A stretch of DNA of 64,000 nucleotides from DATAEY01 sp038199035 (GTDB lineage: Bacteria > Actinomycetota > Thermoleophilia > Solirubrobacterales > Solirubrobacteraceae). Numbering within the stretch: the first letter of the stretch is position 1; each line of letters opens with the position of its first letter. The stretch spans positions 11,693-75,692 of the forward strand of contig JBBPZM010000069.1 in assembly GCA_038199035.1 (NCBI GenBank), in the 5' to 3' direction. The notes below the pieces were generated by a model that had not been told where the DNA came from, ran no database searches, and saw only the letters and a list, made by a program, of their open reading frames with translations. Below are positions 53,360-61,301 of this stretch, piece by piece. Both the position numbers and the translations under genes were made by a program.

Positions 53360-53758
53360 ATGAGGTCAATCCGCATCGTCGCCCTGGCGGCGGCCATCTC
53401 GCTCACGCTGGTCAGCGCCGCCAACGCCGCTTCCCCCAGGCGCGGCGGCCTCTACGCCGGCGTCCTGCACGCGGGCGTGGCCAAGCCGATCACGCTCAAG
53501 GTGTCGCCGACCGGGACCACCGCGATCCTGACCTGGTACTGCGGCCCTGAACGCCAGCAGCAGCACGTAACCGCCGGCCACGCGCTGGTCCACATCCGCG
53601 CCGGGGCCTTCCGCTACGCGCAGTACCCCGGACAGCGACTCGGGTTCTCGACCAGCGGCCGTTTCACGACGATCACGCGCGCCCTGGTGCACCTCCAGCC
53701 CTACACCTCGGCCTGCCTCGACCAGCGTGGTGGGACCACCGTCCTCACACTCTCGTAG
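53360..53758 (+). CDS. Small secreted protein of unknown family
   Basis: 132 residues. Signal peptide MRSIRIVALAAAISLTLVSA ending ANAA, then RRGGLYAGVLHAGVAKPITL, LTWYCGPERQQQHVTAGHAL and YTSACLDQRGGTTVLTLS, predicted mostly beta strand with two cysteines that may pair. A decayed copy is at 48817-49167. Start chosen by AAGGAG seven bases upstream. Function unknown. Confidence 0.7.
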   Translation: MRSIRIVALAAAISLTLVSAANAASPRRGGLYAGVLHAGVAKPITLKVSPTGTTAILTWYCGPERQQQHVTAGHALVHIRAGAFRYAQYPGQRLGFSTSGRFTTITRALVHLQPYTSACLDQRGGTTVLTLS

Positions 53759-53768
53759 GGCTGTCGAG

Positions 53769-54365
53769 ATGCTAAACCTACCGACGATCATCGCCCGCAA
53801 CCCGTGCTCCAGCGACGCGGGCGGCTCGTCCCGGTCGCTGACCCGAGCGCGGTGGACTCAGCTTGCGCTGGTCACGGTCACTGCGCTGGCGGCCGTCGCG
53901 CTCGCCGGCGCGCCGGCCGAGGCGCGGGTCGGAGGTGTGACATTCGCGGTCCACACCGACCCCGACGACCCGGCCCGGCCGGACGGCGCCCTGCACCTCT
54001 ACCCGAGTGGACGCTGGCTGTTCACCGCCTTCATGCGCGTCCACTGCACCATGTCCGGCTTCCCGGCCGGCAACGGAGACGCATTCCAAACCCGACCGGT
54101 CTCCTTCAGCGGGCAGCGGCGTCCCGGCTCAAGCGTGCTGGCGGCGGGCCGTGACAACGACGTCGGACTTGGGGGAGCCCAGTTGCGCAGGAGGACCGTG
54201 GTGCACGGACGTCTCACCCCCGGCCTGCAGCGCGTGGAGGGGCTGCTGGTGTTCCACTCGACCGTGACCGGACCTCCCTTGGAGGTCAACGACCAGCACT
54301 ACGACCCGGTCACCGACTGCAAGGGGTCGGCCAACTGGACGACCCTCCGGCGCCGCCTCTTCTGA
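53769..54365 (+). CDS. Secreted or membrane-anchored protein of unknown function
   Basis: 198 residues. A hydrophobic segment (about 33-48, LALVTVTALAAVALAGAPAE) after a 30-residue n-region, then a probable beta domain with two cysteines (VHCTMSGFPAG, VTDCKGSANW). ATG 53769 begins ten bases after the preceding stop. No family recognised; the neighbours on both sides are also secreted. Confidence 0.6.
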   Translation: MLNLPTIIARNPCSSDAGGSSRSLTRARWTQLALVTVTALAAVALAGAPAEARVGGVTFAVHTDPDDPARPDGALHLYPSGRWLFTAFMRVHCTMSGFPAGNGDAFQTRPVSFSGQRRPGSSVLAAGRDNDVGLGGAQLRRRTVVHGRLTPGLQRVEGLLVFHSTVTGPPLEVNDQHYDPVTDCKGSANWTTLRRRLF

Positions 54366-54462
54366 GGGACAGCCAGTGCCCCGTCGTGTCCCGGGCCAGA
54401 TCGTCGGCGTTCGAAACGAATGCACGCCAGTTGACACGCACCCGAATGGGTCAGGACCCAAG

Positions 54463-55126
54463 ATGAGCTCACTCCTCTCACGTCGGCCGTCGGCCGCGCT
54501 CGTAATCGCCCTGATCTCGCTGTTCGTCGCGCTGGGGGGCACGGCGTCGGCACTGATCGTCTCCAGCGCCCAAATCGCCAACAACTCGGTCGCCAGTGTT
54601 GACCTCAAGAACAACGACGTTGGCGGCACCGACGTCCAGGATGGCTCGCTGGGCACGGCCGACATCGCGGACTCCTCCCTGCTGGCCAGCGACTTCGCCC
54701 CCGGTCAGCTGCCCGCGGGAGCGCCTGGCCCCCAGGGCGAGCAGGGACCAGCGGGCGAGGACGGCGACAGCGGCGATAAGGGCCCACAAGGGCAAGACCG
54801 GCAAGTCGGGCGAAATGGGCGACCCCGGTAGGGCGGGAAAGCCAGGCGAATCCGGCGAACCCGGTCCGCCGGGCATCAGCGACTACCAGTCGGTCCAATC
54901 GGACGATGTCGACGTCGCGGCCAACTCCACTCAGGGGGGCTCGGTCAGATGCCCGCAAGACACAAAGGTGCTGGGTGGCGGCGTCACGTCGGACCGGTTT
55001 GGCGAAGTGATCGTCAACCGGACCGCCCCGAACGCCGGGGACAGCTGGGCCGCGACGGTCACCAACACGGGCTCGCAGACCCGGACGTTCAACGTCCTCG
55101 CGATCTGCGCCAAAGTCGATTCCTGA
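54463..55126 (+). pseudogene. Collagen-like surface protein interrupted by one frameshift
   Basis: A signal segment (ALVIALISLFVALGGTASAL) leads to NNSVASVDLKNNDVGGTDVQ and DGSLGTADIADSSLL repeats, then Gly-X-Y triplets GPQGEQGPAGEDGDSGDKGP. In the GGG at 54790-54792 the frame shifts by one; the triplets continue in the next frame (GKTGKSGEMGDPGRAGKPGE) to a C-terminal domain ending at TGA 55126. Deleting one G restores ~220 residues. Real mutation, phase variation in the G tract, or a sequencing error are all possible. Confidence 0.8.
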
Positions 55127-55172
55127 GCCTGCCGGCGCGAGGCCGAGCACGATTGCCAGCGGCCGGCGCGGG

Positions 55173-55448
55173 CTAACGTCCGCCGGCCATCGCCGGCAGG
55201 ATGACCAGCGTGTCGCGTTCGCCCACGGGCGTTTCGAGCCCCTGGAGCACGCGGACGTCCTCGTCGTTGAGGTAGACGTTGACGTAGCGATTGAGCTCCC
55301 CGTCCGCGGAGAAGATCTGGGACTCGGTCTGCGGGTGTGCGCCGGTCAGCGACCGCAGGACCTCGCCGACGGAGGCGCCGTCGGCGGCGACCTCCTTGTC
55401 GCCGCCCACCGAGGAGCGGAGCACGGGTGGGATCTTCACCGTGGCCAT
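55173..55448 (-). CDS. cysO: CysO-type sulfur-carrier protein (ThiS/MoaD fold)
   Basis: 91 residues. VKIPPVLRSSVGGDKEV, the acidic middle and VLQGLETPVGERDTLVILPA are the CysO version of the ubiquitin-like fold. It ends GGR: an extra Arg after the Gly-Gly that must be the exposed C-terminus for thiocarboxylation, so processing is needed. It would carry sulfur to CysM. It lies 56 bases downstream of the moeZ-like gene and shares its promoter region. Confidence 0.9.
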   Translation of the reverse strand: MATVKIPPVLRSSVGGDKEVAADGASVGEVLRSLTGAHPQTESQIFSADGELNRYVNVYLNDEDVRVLQGLETPVGERDTLVILPAMAGGR

Positions 55449-55504
55449 GGCAGGGCGCGCAGGCTAGAGGATCGGCAAGGTCGACCGCGGGCGCGACGGG
55501 CGGC

Positions 55505-56686
55505 CTACCCGGCCGCGGCGCAGAACGCCTCGTAGTCGGGGAAGACGCCCATCTCCTCGTCGGAGATCGACTCGGGGTCGCGCGAGCAGATCGGGCACTC
55601 GGGATCGCGGTTGACCCTGACCGTGGTGAAGGTGGCGCCCATGGCGTCGTAGAGGAGCAGACGCCCGATCAGCGGCTCGCCCTGGCCGATGACCAGCTTG
55701 ACCGCCTCCGTGGCCTGGAGCAGGCCCATCGTCCCCGGCAGCACGCCGAGCACGCCGTTGGCCCCGCACGACGGCGCCAGCTCGGCCGGCGGCGGCTCGC
55801 GGAACAGGCAGCGGTAGCACGGCCCCTCGTAGGGGGCAAAGACCGACAGCTGTCCGTCGAAGCCGAGGATCGCCGCGGACACCACGGGGATGCGTAGCCG
55901 CACCGAGGCGTCGTTGAGCAGGTAGCGGGTGGGGAAGTTGTCGAGGCCATCCACGATCACGTCGTAGCCCTCGATGATCTCCATGATGTTGGAGGCGTCG
56001 AGGCGAAGGGCGTGCTTGACCACGTCCACGTCGGGGTTGATGGCGTTGATCGTCTCCTGGGCGGAGTCGACCTTGGGAACGCCGATGCGGTCGGTGGTGT
56101 GGATGACCTGGCGCTGGAGGTTGGAGAGGTCGACCACGTCGTTGTCGACGATCCCCAGCGTCCCCACCCCGGCAGCCGCCAGGTAGAGGGCGACCGGCGA
56201 TCCGAGGCCCCCGGCGCCGAGCAGCAGGACCTTGGCCTCGAGCAGCTTCTGCTGGCCCTCGATGCCGACCTCGGGGATCAGCAGGTGCCGGGAGTAGCGC
56301 TCGCGCTGCTCACGCGAGAGGGTCTTGGGCTGCTCGACGTCGTAACCCCGGTCCTTCCACAGCGTGATCCCGCCGGTCATCGACTCGACGTTTGAGTAGC
56401 CGAGGAGGTCCTTGAGGGTGTGGGCGGCCAGGGCGGAGCGCTGGCCCGAGGCGCAGTAGAGGACGACGTGGGCGTCTCGGTCGGGGACGGCGGTCTCGAT
56501 GCGCGATTCCAGATAGCCGCGCGGAACGTGCTTGGCGCCGGGGATGTGGCCCCCCTCGAACTCCTCGGTCTCACGAACGTCGACGACGACGGCGCCGTTG
56601 CCGAGCTGGCGCTGGACGTCGGAGGGGTCTACCTCGTCTACCTGCTGGCGGATCTGCTTGATGACCTCGGCCCCGGACGGGCTCAT
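55505..56686 (-). CDS. moeZ: Rhodanese-ThiF/MoeB sulfur-carrier activating enzyme (MoeZ-like)
   Basis: 393 residues with the rhodanese domain first (about 15-115, active Cys in LYCASGQRSA) and the ThiF/MoeB adenylyltransferase second (about 125-370: GAGGLGSPVALYLA, DNDVVDLSNLQRQ, KVDSAQETI). Zinc cysteines are CYRCLF and CPIC. Known MoeZ has the two domains in the opposite order. It would adenylate the CysO C-terminus and sulfurate it. Upstream of cysO in one unit. Confidence 0.9.
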   Translation of the reverse strand: MSPSGAEVIKQIRQQVDEVDPSDVQRQLGNGAVVVDVRETEEFEGGHIPGAKHVPRGYLESRIETAVPDRDAHVVLYCASGQRSALAAHTLKDLLGYSNVESMTGGITLWKDRGYDVEQPKTLSREQRERYSRHLLIPEVGIEGQQKLLEAKVLLLGAGGLGSPVALYLAAAGVGTLGIVDNDVVDLSNLQRQVIHTTDRIGVPKVDSAQETINAINPDVDVVKHALRLDASNIMEIIEGYDVIVDGLDNFPTRYLLNDASVRLRIPVVSAAILGFDGQLSVFAPYEGPCYRCLFREPPPAELAPSCGANGVLGVLPGTMGLLQATEAVKLVIGQGEPLIGRLLLYDAMGATFTTVRVNRDPECPICSRDPESISDEEMGVFPDYEAFCAAAG

Positions 56687-56713
56687 CTTCTTCTCCCAAA
56701 TGGCGATCGGCTT

Positions 56714-56738
56714 TTACTTCATAAAGTATAGCGAGGGG
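56714..56738 (-). promoter_or_regulatory. moeZ-cysO promoter with dyad shared with cysM
   Basis: Plus orientation TTACTTCATAAAGTATAGCG then AGGGG; dyad ACTTCATAAAGT 56716-56727. Read toward moeZ it contains TATACTTTATGAAGT, with TATACT a near-perfect -10. It matches the cysM site (48128-48150) at TTACTTCA, AAGT, TAGCG and GGGG. Confidence 0.65.
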
Positions 56739-56778
56739 ATCGAGACGCGGCCCCGGCGGCGTCCAGAAGGCTAAAAGA

Positions 56779-56807
56779 CTGGGGCGCCCGCTCCCTGGGC
56801 GCCCCAG
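56779..56807 (-). terminator. Intrinsic terminator on the minus strand, upstream of moeZ
   Basis: CTGGGGCGCCC (56779-56789) and GGGCGCCCCAG (56797-56807) form a perfect 11-bp stem with a seven-base loop. In the minus direction it is followed by TCTTTTAG, a U-rich tract, so it ends a transcript coming from the right, before the moeZ promoter. Confidence 0.7.
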
Positions 56808-56890
56808 AATGTCCAGGCCCTCCGTGCTTGCTGCGCCGCGCAAGCCGCCTTCGGCGCCACGAGCCTGTGCTCGGAGCGGGCGGCGAGAGA
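56779..56890 (-). ncRNA. Candidate structured small RNA ending at the intrinsic terminator
   Basis: The minus strand between the histidine kinase and moeZ folds: CGAGC-ACAG-GCTCG (56873-56860) inside GCCGCC / GGCGGC (56884-56879 with 56849-56844), then GCTTGC / GCAAGC (56845-56826), then the terminator. Such an array ending in a U-tract is typical of small RNAs or riboswitch leaders. It could also be the leader of a transcript that reads on into moeZ. No Rfam family recognised; a 63-codon reading across it has no protein-like features. The rest of the 311-base gap shows no other gene. Confidence 0.45.
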
Positions 56891-56997
56891 GTCAGCCTCT
56901 GCGTGCGCGCACTCCTGATATCGCCCGGGTGGCAAGATGCCTGCATCCGGTGCGGACCCCATTTGAGCGTGTCTCGCGCGCGGTCGATGCTCTGGCC

Positions 56998-57972
56998 ATG
57001 AGGCGCTTCTCCCTGCTCTCGCAGATCATCGCCATCAACGCCCTGCTGGTCATGGGCACCGTCTTCGTGGCCGCGGTGACCAGCCACCTCGACTTCGCCG
57101 TCGCCGGGGATCGCAGCCAGTTCCTCGTTCTCTTCCTGGGGATCCTCGTCATTCTCCTGGCCAACGCGCTGCTGCTGCGTCGGCGCCTCCAGCCGCTGGA
57201 GCGCGTGATCGACGCCATGGAGCGCGTCGACCTGTCGTCGGCGGGGCTGGCCGCCCCGCCGGAGCACATGGACTCGGAGGAGGTGGCGCGGCTGCACGCC
57301 GCCTTCGTGCGCATGCTCGACCGGCTCAAGGCCGAGCGCCGCCATGGCGCCAGCGCGGTGCTGCGCGCCCAGGAGGAGGAGCGCCGCCGCATCGCTCAGG
57401 ACCTCCACGACGAGGTCAACCAGGCGCTGACGGCCATCGCGCTGCGCCTGGAAGCGCTGCGCCAGAGCGCGCCTCCCGAGCTGGAGGGCCAGCTGCGCGA
57501 GACCCGCTGCCTGGCCTCCCAGGCCATGGAGGAGCTGCTGCACATCGCGCGCCAGCTGCGGCCCACCGCCCTGGACGACCTCGGGCTGCTGCCCGCCCTG
57601 CGCACCCAGGTCGCCGACTTCGCCGACCAGACCGGCATCCACGCCGACTTTCGCCCGCGCGGTCCCGTGCCGCCGCTCAGCGACGACCAGCAGCTCGTCA
57701 TCTACCGGGTCACGCAGGAGAGCCTGTCCAACGTCGCCCAGCACGCCGACGCCCGTCACGTGACGGTCGAGCTCTCCTTCGTGGGGCGCACCGTGCTGCG
57801 GATCTCAGACGACGGTCGCGGCGTCAACGGCAACGGCGCCGGGCAAGCCGACGCTCGCAGTGGAGGCCTCGGCCTCTCGGGCATGCAGGAGCGCGCGCTG
57901 CTCGTTGGCGGCCAGCTCGAGGTCCAGTCCGCCGACGGCCAGGGGACCAGTGTCACCCTGACGATGAGCTGA
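56998..57972 (+). CDS. NarL-family sensor histidine kinase
   Basis: 324 residues: two membrane segments (about 8-28 and 35-57), a HAMP-like linker, HisKA_3 phosphoacceptor RRIAQDLHDEVNQALTAI with His, and HATPase domain (VTQESLSNVAQHADA, DDGRGV, GGLGLSGMQERA). It autophosphorylates and signals to the response regulator 46 bases downstream. ATG 56998 is chosen at the start of the first membrane segment; longer in-frame readings overlap the structured region. Confidence 0.92.
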   Translation: MRRFSLLSQIIAINALLVMGTVFVAAVTSHLDFAVAGDRSQFLVLFLGILVILLANALLLRRRLQPLERVIDAMERVDLSSAGLAAPPEHMDSEEVARLHAAFVRMLDRLKAERRHGASAVLRAQEEERRRIAQDLHDEVNQALTAIALRLEALRQSAPPELEGQLRETRCLASQAMEELLHIARQLRPTALDDLGLLPALRTQVADFADQTGIHADFRPRGPVPPLSDDQQLVIYRVTQESLSNVAQHADARHVTVELSFVGRTVLRISDDGRGVNGNGAGQADARSGGLGLSGMQERALLVGGQLEVQSADGQGTSVTLTMS

Positions 57973-58018
57973 TGGCCTTGCCGACGCATCGGGAGCAACG
58001 CCAGGAAAGGGATCGCTG

Positions 58019-58651
58019 ATGCGGGTCCTCCTCGCTGACGACCACGGGATCGTGCGCAGCGGGCTGCGCCTCCTGCTCGAAGGCCAGCCCGACATGGAGG
58101 TGGTGGCCGAGGCGGCCGACGGGGTCGAGGCACTCGCGGCGGCCATCCGCGAGCGTCCCGACCTGTGCATCCTCGACGTGGCCATGCCTCGCATGACCGG
58201 CCTCCAGGCCACCCGCGAGATCAAGGCGCAGGTGCCCGACGCCGCGGTGCTCGTGCTCTCGATGCACGCCGACCAGCGCTACCTGTTCGAGGCTCTCAAG
58301 GCCGGCGCCTCCGGCTACGTGCTCAAGGCCGAAGCCGACCAGGACCTGGTCGAGGCGGCCCGCGCCGTCGGGCGGGGCGAGGCCTTTTTGACGAACGCCG
58401 CGGAGCGCTCGCTCATCCGCGAGTGGATGCGCGACGACGCCACCGGGCCCCGGGAGCCGCTCACTCCGCGCGAGCAGGAGGTGGTCAAGCTCATCGCCGA
58501 GGCGCACACCAACCTCCAGATCGCGGAGATCCTCCACCTGGCCGAGAAGACCGTCGAGTCCCACCGCGCAAACGTCCTGCGCAAGCTCGGCATGCGCGAT
58601 CGCGTCGAGCTCGTGCGCTACGCGATCCGGCGCGGGCTGGTCGAGCCGTAG
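58019..58651 (+). CDS. NarL/FixJ-family response regulator
   Basis: 210 residues. Receiver domain with acidic pair LLADDHG and phosphoacceptor Asp53 in LCILDVAMPRM, switch Lys in YVLKAEA, then LuxR helix-turn-helix LTPREQEVVKLIAEAHTNLQ and TVESHRANVLRKLGM. Partner of the upstream kinase. Ribosome binding site AGGAAAGG. Target genes are not evident; the cytoplasmic kinase has no obvious sensor. Confidence 0.95.
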   Translation: MRVLLADDHGIVRSGLRLLLEGQPDMEVVAEAADGVEALAAAIRERPDLCILDVAMPRMTGLQATREIKAQVPDAAVLVLSMHADQRYLFEALKAGASGYVLKAEADQDLVEAARAVGRGEAFLTNAAERSLIREWMRDDATGPREPLTPREQEVVKLIAEAHTNLQIAEILHLAEKTVESHRANVLRKLGMRDRVELVRYAIRRGLVEP

Positions 58652-58660
58652 TCAGCCGCC

Positions 58661-59050
58661 TCAACCGGGCTCGACGGCCGCCAGCGTGTGGACGGCGTAG
58701 AGGCTCATACGACGATCGGCGCTGACCAGGGTCATGCCTTCCAGCTGGGCCTGCGCGATCAGCATGCGGTCGAACGGGTCGCGGTGGTGGCGGGGCAGCT
58801 GACCCGCCGCGATCGCATGATCGAAGGTGATGGGCAGCGACACGAAGCCCCGATCGACGAGCTCTGCCTCGAAGCCCTCGTCGATCGAGAGCCGCCCGAG
58901 CGCGTGTTTGATCGCGATCTCCCAGATGCTGGCAGCGCTGATGGCGGCCAGCGAGTCCGAAGCGGCGATCGCCTCACGCGCTGCACGGCTCAGGCGGTGA
59001 GCGGCGTGGAGCGTCCACAGCACGACGTGGGTATCGAGAAGCAGCCTCAC
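58661..59050 (-). CDS. PIN-domain toxin (VapC-like)
   Basis: 129 residues. Acidic residues of the PIN site in LLLDTHVVLWTL, SIWEIAIKHALG, RDPFDRMLIAQA and SADRRMSLY. Ribonuclease toxin of a type II pair. GTG start overlaps the antitoxin stop (GTGA). Convergent with the response regulator. Confidence 0.9.
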   Translation of the reverse strand: MRLLLDTHVVLWTLHAAHRLSRAAREAIAASDSLAAISAASIWEIAIKHALGRLSIDEGFEAELVDRGFVSLPITFDHAIAAGQLPRHHRDPFDRMLIAQAQLEGMTLVSADRRMSLYAVHTLAAVEPG

Positions 59051-59295
59051 GGCCGCTCGCCACGAAAGGCGGCGGCGATCTCCTCGGGAAGAGGGTCGTC
59101 GAAGTCGTCATGGACCACGATGCGCCCTTCCCATCCGCCGAGCCGGCGCGGTGCACCCGGCGGGCGAAAGGGGACCAGCTTCGCCACGGGGCGTCCGGCT
59201 CGGCCGAGGACGATCTCCTCTCCCGCCTCGACGCGCCGCACGAGCCTCGAAAGCTGGGTCTTTGCGTCGTGCATGTTGACGATTGCCTCGCTCAC
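59047..59295 (-). CDS. Phd/YefM-family antitoxin
   Basis: 82 residues. NMHDAKTQLSRLVRRVEAGE then EIVLGRAGRPVAKLVPF is the Phd DNA-binding domain; the acidic C-terminus (HDDFDDPLPEEIAAAF) fits the toxin groove. GTG 59295 follows TAGACT by seven bases, so the mRNA may be leaderless. The toxin gene follows in the same unit. Confidence 0.9.
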   Translation of the reverse strand: MSEAIVNMHDAKTQLSRLVRRVEAGEEIVLGRAGRPVAKLVPFRPPGAPRRLGGWEGRIVVHDDFDDPLPEEIAAAFRGERP

Positions 59296-59299
59296 CTAG

Positions 59300-59310
59300 G
59301 CTAGTCTAGC
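59300..59310 (-). promoter_or_regulatory. Palindrome GCTAG-T-CTAGC in the Phd promoter
   Basis: A perfect 5+1+5 dyad overlapping the presumed -10 box TAGACT, five bases before the antitoxin GTG and about 50 bases before asnB. Probable antitoxin operator. Confidence 0.55.
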
Positions 59311-59360
59311 TAAGTCAGGGCACGCGACCGAGCCTGGGACACGGCGCGTACGCTGATGCC

Positions 59361-61247
59361 ATGTGCGGCATCGCCGGCATCCACGCCCCGGGCGGCGAGG
59401 CCGATGTTCGACTGGTGGAGGCCATGGTCGACCGCCTGGTGCATCGCGGGCCGGACGGCGAGGGCTTCCACGACGCGCCCGCCATCGCGCTGGGCATGCG
59501 CCGGCTGGCCATCGTCGACCCCGAGGGCGGCCATCAGCCCCTCCTCGACGAGGCGGGCAAGGTCGTCGCCGTGTTCAACGGCGAGCTCTACAACCACGCC
59601 GAACTGCGGGCGGGGCTGGAGGCGCGGGGCCACCGCCTGCGCTCGGACTCCGACGGCGAGATCATCCCCCACCTCTACGAGGAGCATGGAGCGAGCTTCG
59701 TCGAGCGCCTGAACGGCATCTTCGCCATCGCGCTGTGGGACGCGCGGGCCCGGACGCTGCACCTGTCTCGCGATCGCTTCGGGGTCAAGCCGCTCTACTA
59801 CAGCCGCGGGTCCGGCGGGCGCCTGGCCTTCGCTTCGGAGGTCCGGGCGCTGCTGGCCGACCGGTCGATCTCGCGCGAGCTCGACGCCGCGGCGATCGAC
59901 CACTTCCTGACCTTCCGCTTCGTCCCGTCGCCGCGCACCGGGCTGGCCGCGGTGCGCAAGCTGCGGCCAGCCAGCGTGCTGAGCTGCGGGCCCGACGGGC
60001 TGCGCGAGACCGAGTACGCCACGACACCGGCTGCGGGCGACCGCCGCGACCGCGGCGCGCTGGTCGAGGAGTACCGCGCGGCCTTCGAGCGCGGGGTGAG
60101 CCGCCAGATGATGAGCGACCGCCCGATCGGGGTCATGCTCAGCGGCGGCGTCGACTCCGCCGCCGTCTGTGCCGTGATGGCGCGGCACGCCTCGCGCGTG
60201 CGCGCCTACACCGTGGGCTTCGCCGGGGGGGGCGCCCACACCGACGAGATCGCCGCAGCGGCCGAGACCGCCCGGCGTTTCGGGGCGGAGCACGAGTCGG
60301 TCCTGATCGGAGAGCGCGAGTACCTGGACGCCCTGCCGCAGTCCATGGCCGACATCGAGGAGCCCGTGGGCACGACCAGCGCCCTGGGGGTTCGCTTCGT
60401 CGCCGAGCTGATGCGCGCCGCTGTGCCGGTCGGGCTGTCGGGCCAGGGAGCCGACGAGCCGCTGGGCGGCTACGGGCGCCACCGCGGAGCGCTGCTGGCC
60501 GGCGCGCTGCGCGGGCTGCCCGGAGCCCGGGCGCTGGCCGCTCGCCTGCCGCGGCCGGCCGGACGGGTGACCCTCGCCCGGGGCCTCGACGCCTTGGCGG
60601 CCCGCGACGACCTCGGACTGCTCATGAACGCCTACCGGCTGGTGGGGGATGGTGCCAAGGCGAAGCTCTACCGGCCCGAGCTCGCGGCCGGCGTACGGGA
60701 TGCCGCGGCCCCGCCCGAGCAGGCCGTGGAGCGGCTGCGTGCGCGGGTGGCCGGCCGCTCGCCGCTCGGACAGATGCTCTACGTCGACACCCGCCTCTGG
60801 CTGCCTGACGAGCTGCTGCTGATCGCCGACAAGATGTCGATGGCCGCCTCGGTCGAGCTGCGGGTGCCGTTCCTCGACCCCGACCTCGTGGCCGTCGCCG
60901 AGTCGGCCGATCCCCGAGAGCACGTGCGCCGTGGACGCGGCAAGGCGCTGCACAAGGAGGCCATGCTCGGGCTGCTCCCGCCCGAGATCGTCCATCGGCC
61001 CAAGCTGGGCTGGGAGACCCCGGTGGACCGCTGGCTGCGCCGCGAGCTGCGTCCCCTGGCCGAGGATGTCCTCCTCGGCGACGAAGGAGCGTGCGCTTCG
61101 CTGTTCGAGCGTCGCGAGCTGCAGCGGATGCTCGACGCCCACGGCGACGGCCACGCCGACCACACCCGCCAGCTCTTCTGCCTGCTCTCGCTGGGCCTGT
61201 GGCACCGCGGGATAGTGGCCGCGCCGGCGGCGCTCACCGTGGCCTGA
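59361..61247 (+). CDS. asnB: Asparagine synthase (glutamine-hydrolysing)
   Basis: 628 residues. Class II glutaminase with nucleophile Cys2 (MCGIAGIHAPGG), RGPDGEGF and NGELYNHAELR; synthetase domain with pyrophosphatase loop MLSGGVDSAAV and GQGADEPLGGYGRH, ending KLGWETPVDRWLR. It makes Asn or amidates a sugar or peptide; AsnB homologues often lie in surface-polysaccharide clusters, as here beside a glycosyltransferase and flippase. The synthase loop has Gln-Gly where GEGADE is usual. Confidence 0.9.
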   Translation: MCGIAGIHAPGGEADVRLVEAMVDRLVHRGPDGEGFHDAPAIALGMRRLAIVDPEGGHQPLLDEAGKVVAVFNGELYNHAELRAGLEARGHRLRSDSDGEIIPHLYEEHGASFVERLNGIFAIALWDARARTLHLSRDRFGVKPLYYSRGSGGRLAFASEVRALLADRSISRELDAAAIDHFLTFRFVPSPRTGLAAVRKLRPASVLSCGPDGLRETEYATTPAAGDRRDRGALVEEYRAAFERGVSRQMMSDRPIGVMLSGGVDSAAVCAVMARHASRVRAYTVGFAGGGAHTDEIAAAAETARRFGAEHESVLIGEREYLDALPQSMADIEEPVGTTSALGVRFVAELMRAAVPVGLSGQGADEPLGGYGRHRGALLAGALRGLPGARALAARLPRPAGRVTLARGLDALAARDDLGLLMNAYRLVGDGAKAKLYRPELAAGVRDAAAPPEQAVERLRARVAGRSPLGQMLYVDTRLWLPDELLLIADKMSMAASVELRVPFLDPDLVAVAESADPREHVRRGRGKALHKEAMLGLLPPEIVHRPKLGWETPVDRWLRRELRPLAEDVLLGDEGACASLFERRELQRMLDAHGDGHADHTRQLFCLLSLGLWHRGIVAAPAALTVA

Positions 61248-61301
61248 GGGCGGCGGGCCCCTGCCTCGCCGCCGGAGGGGCGGCCCCGCCCGGGCCTGGC
61301 G

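Noticed and set aside
48262..55126. Prophage or integrative island
   Set aside because: Frameshifts and a toxin pair are present, but no integrase, tRNA target, phage or conjugation gene.
56771..56962. 63-codon minus-strand reading over the structured RNA
   Set aside because: No domain, no ribosome binding site, and it runs through the terminator stem; more likely non-coding.
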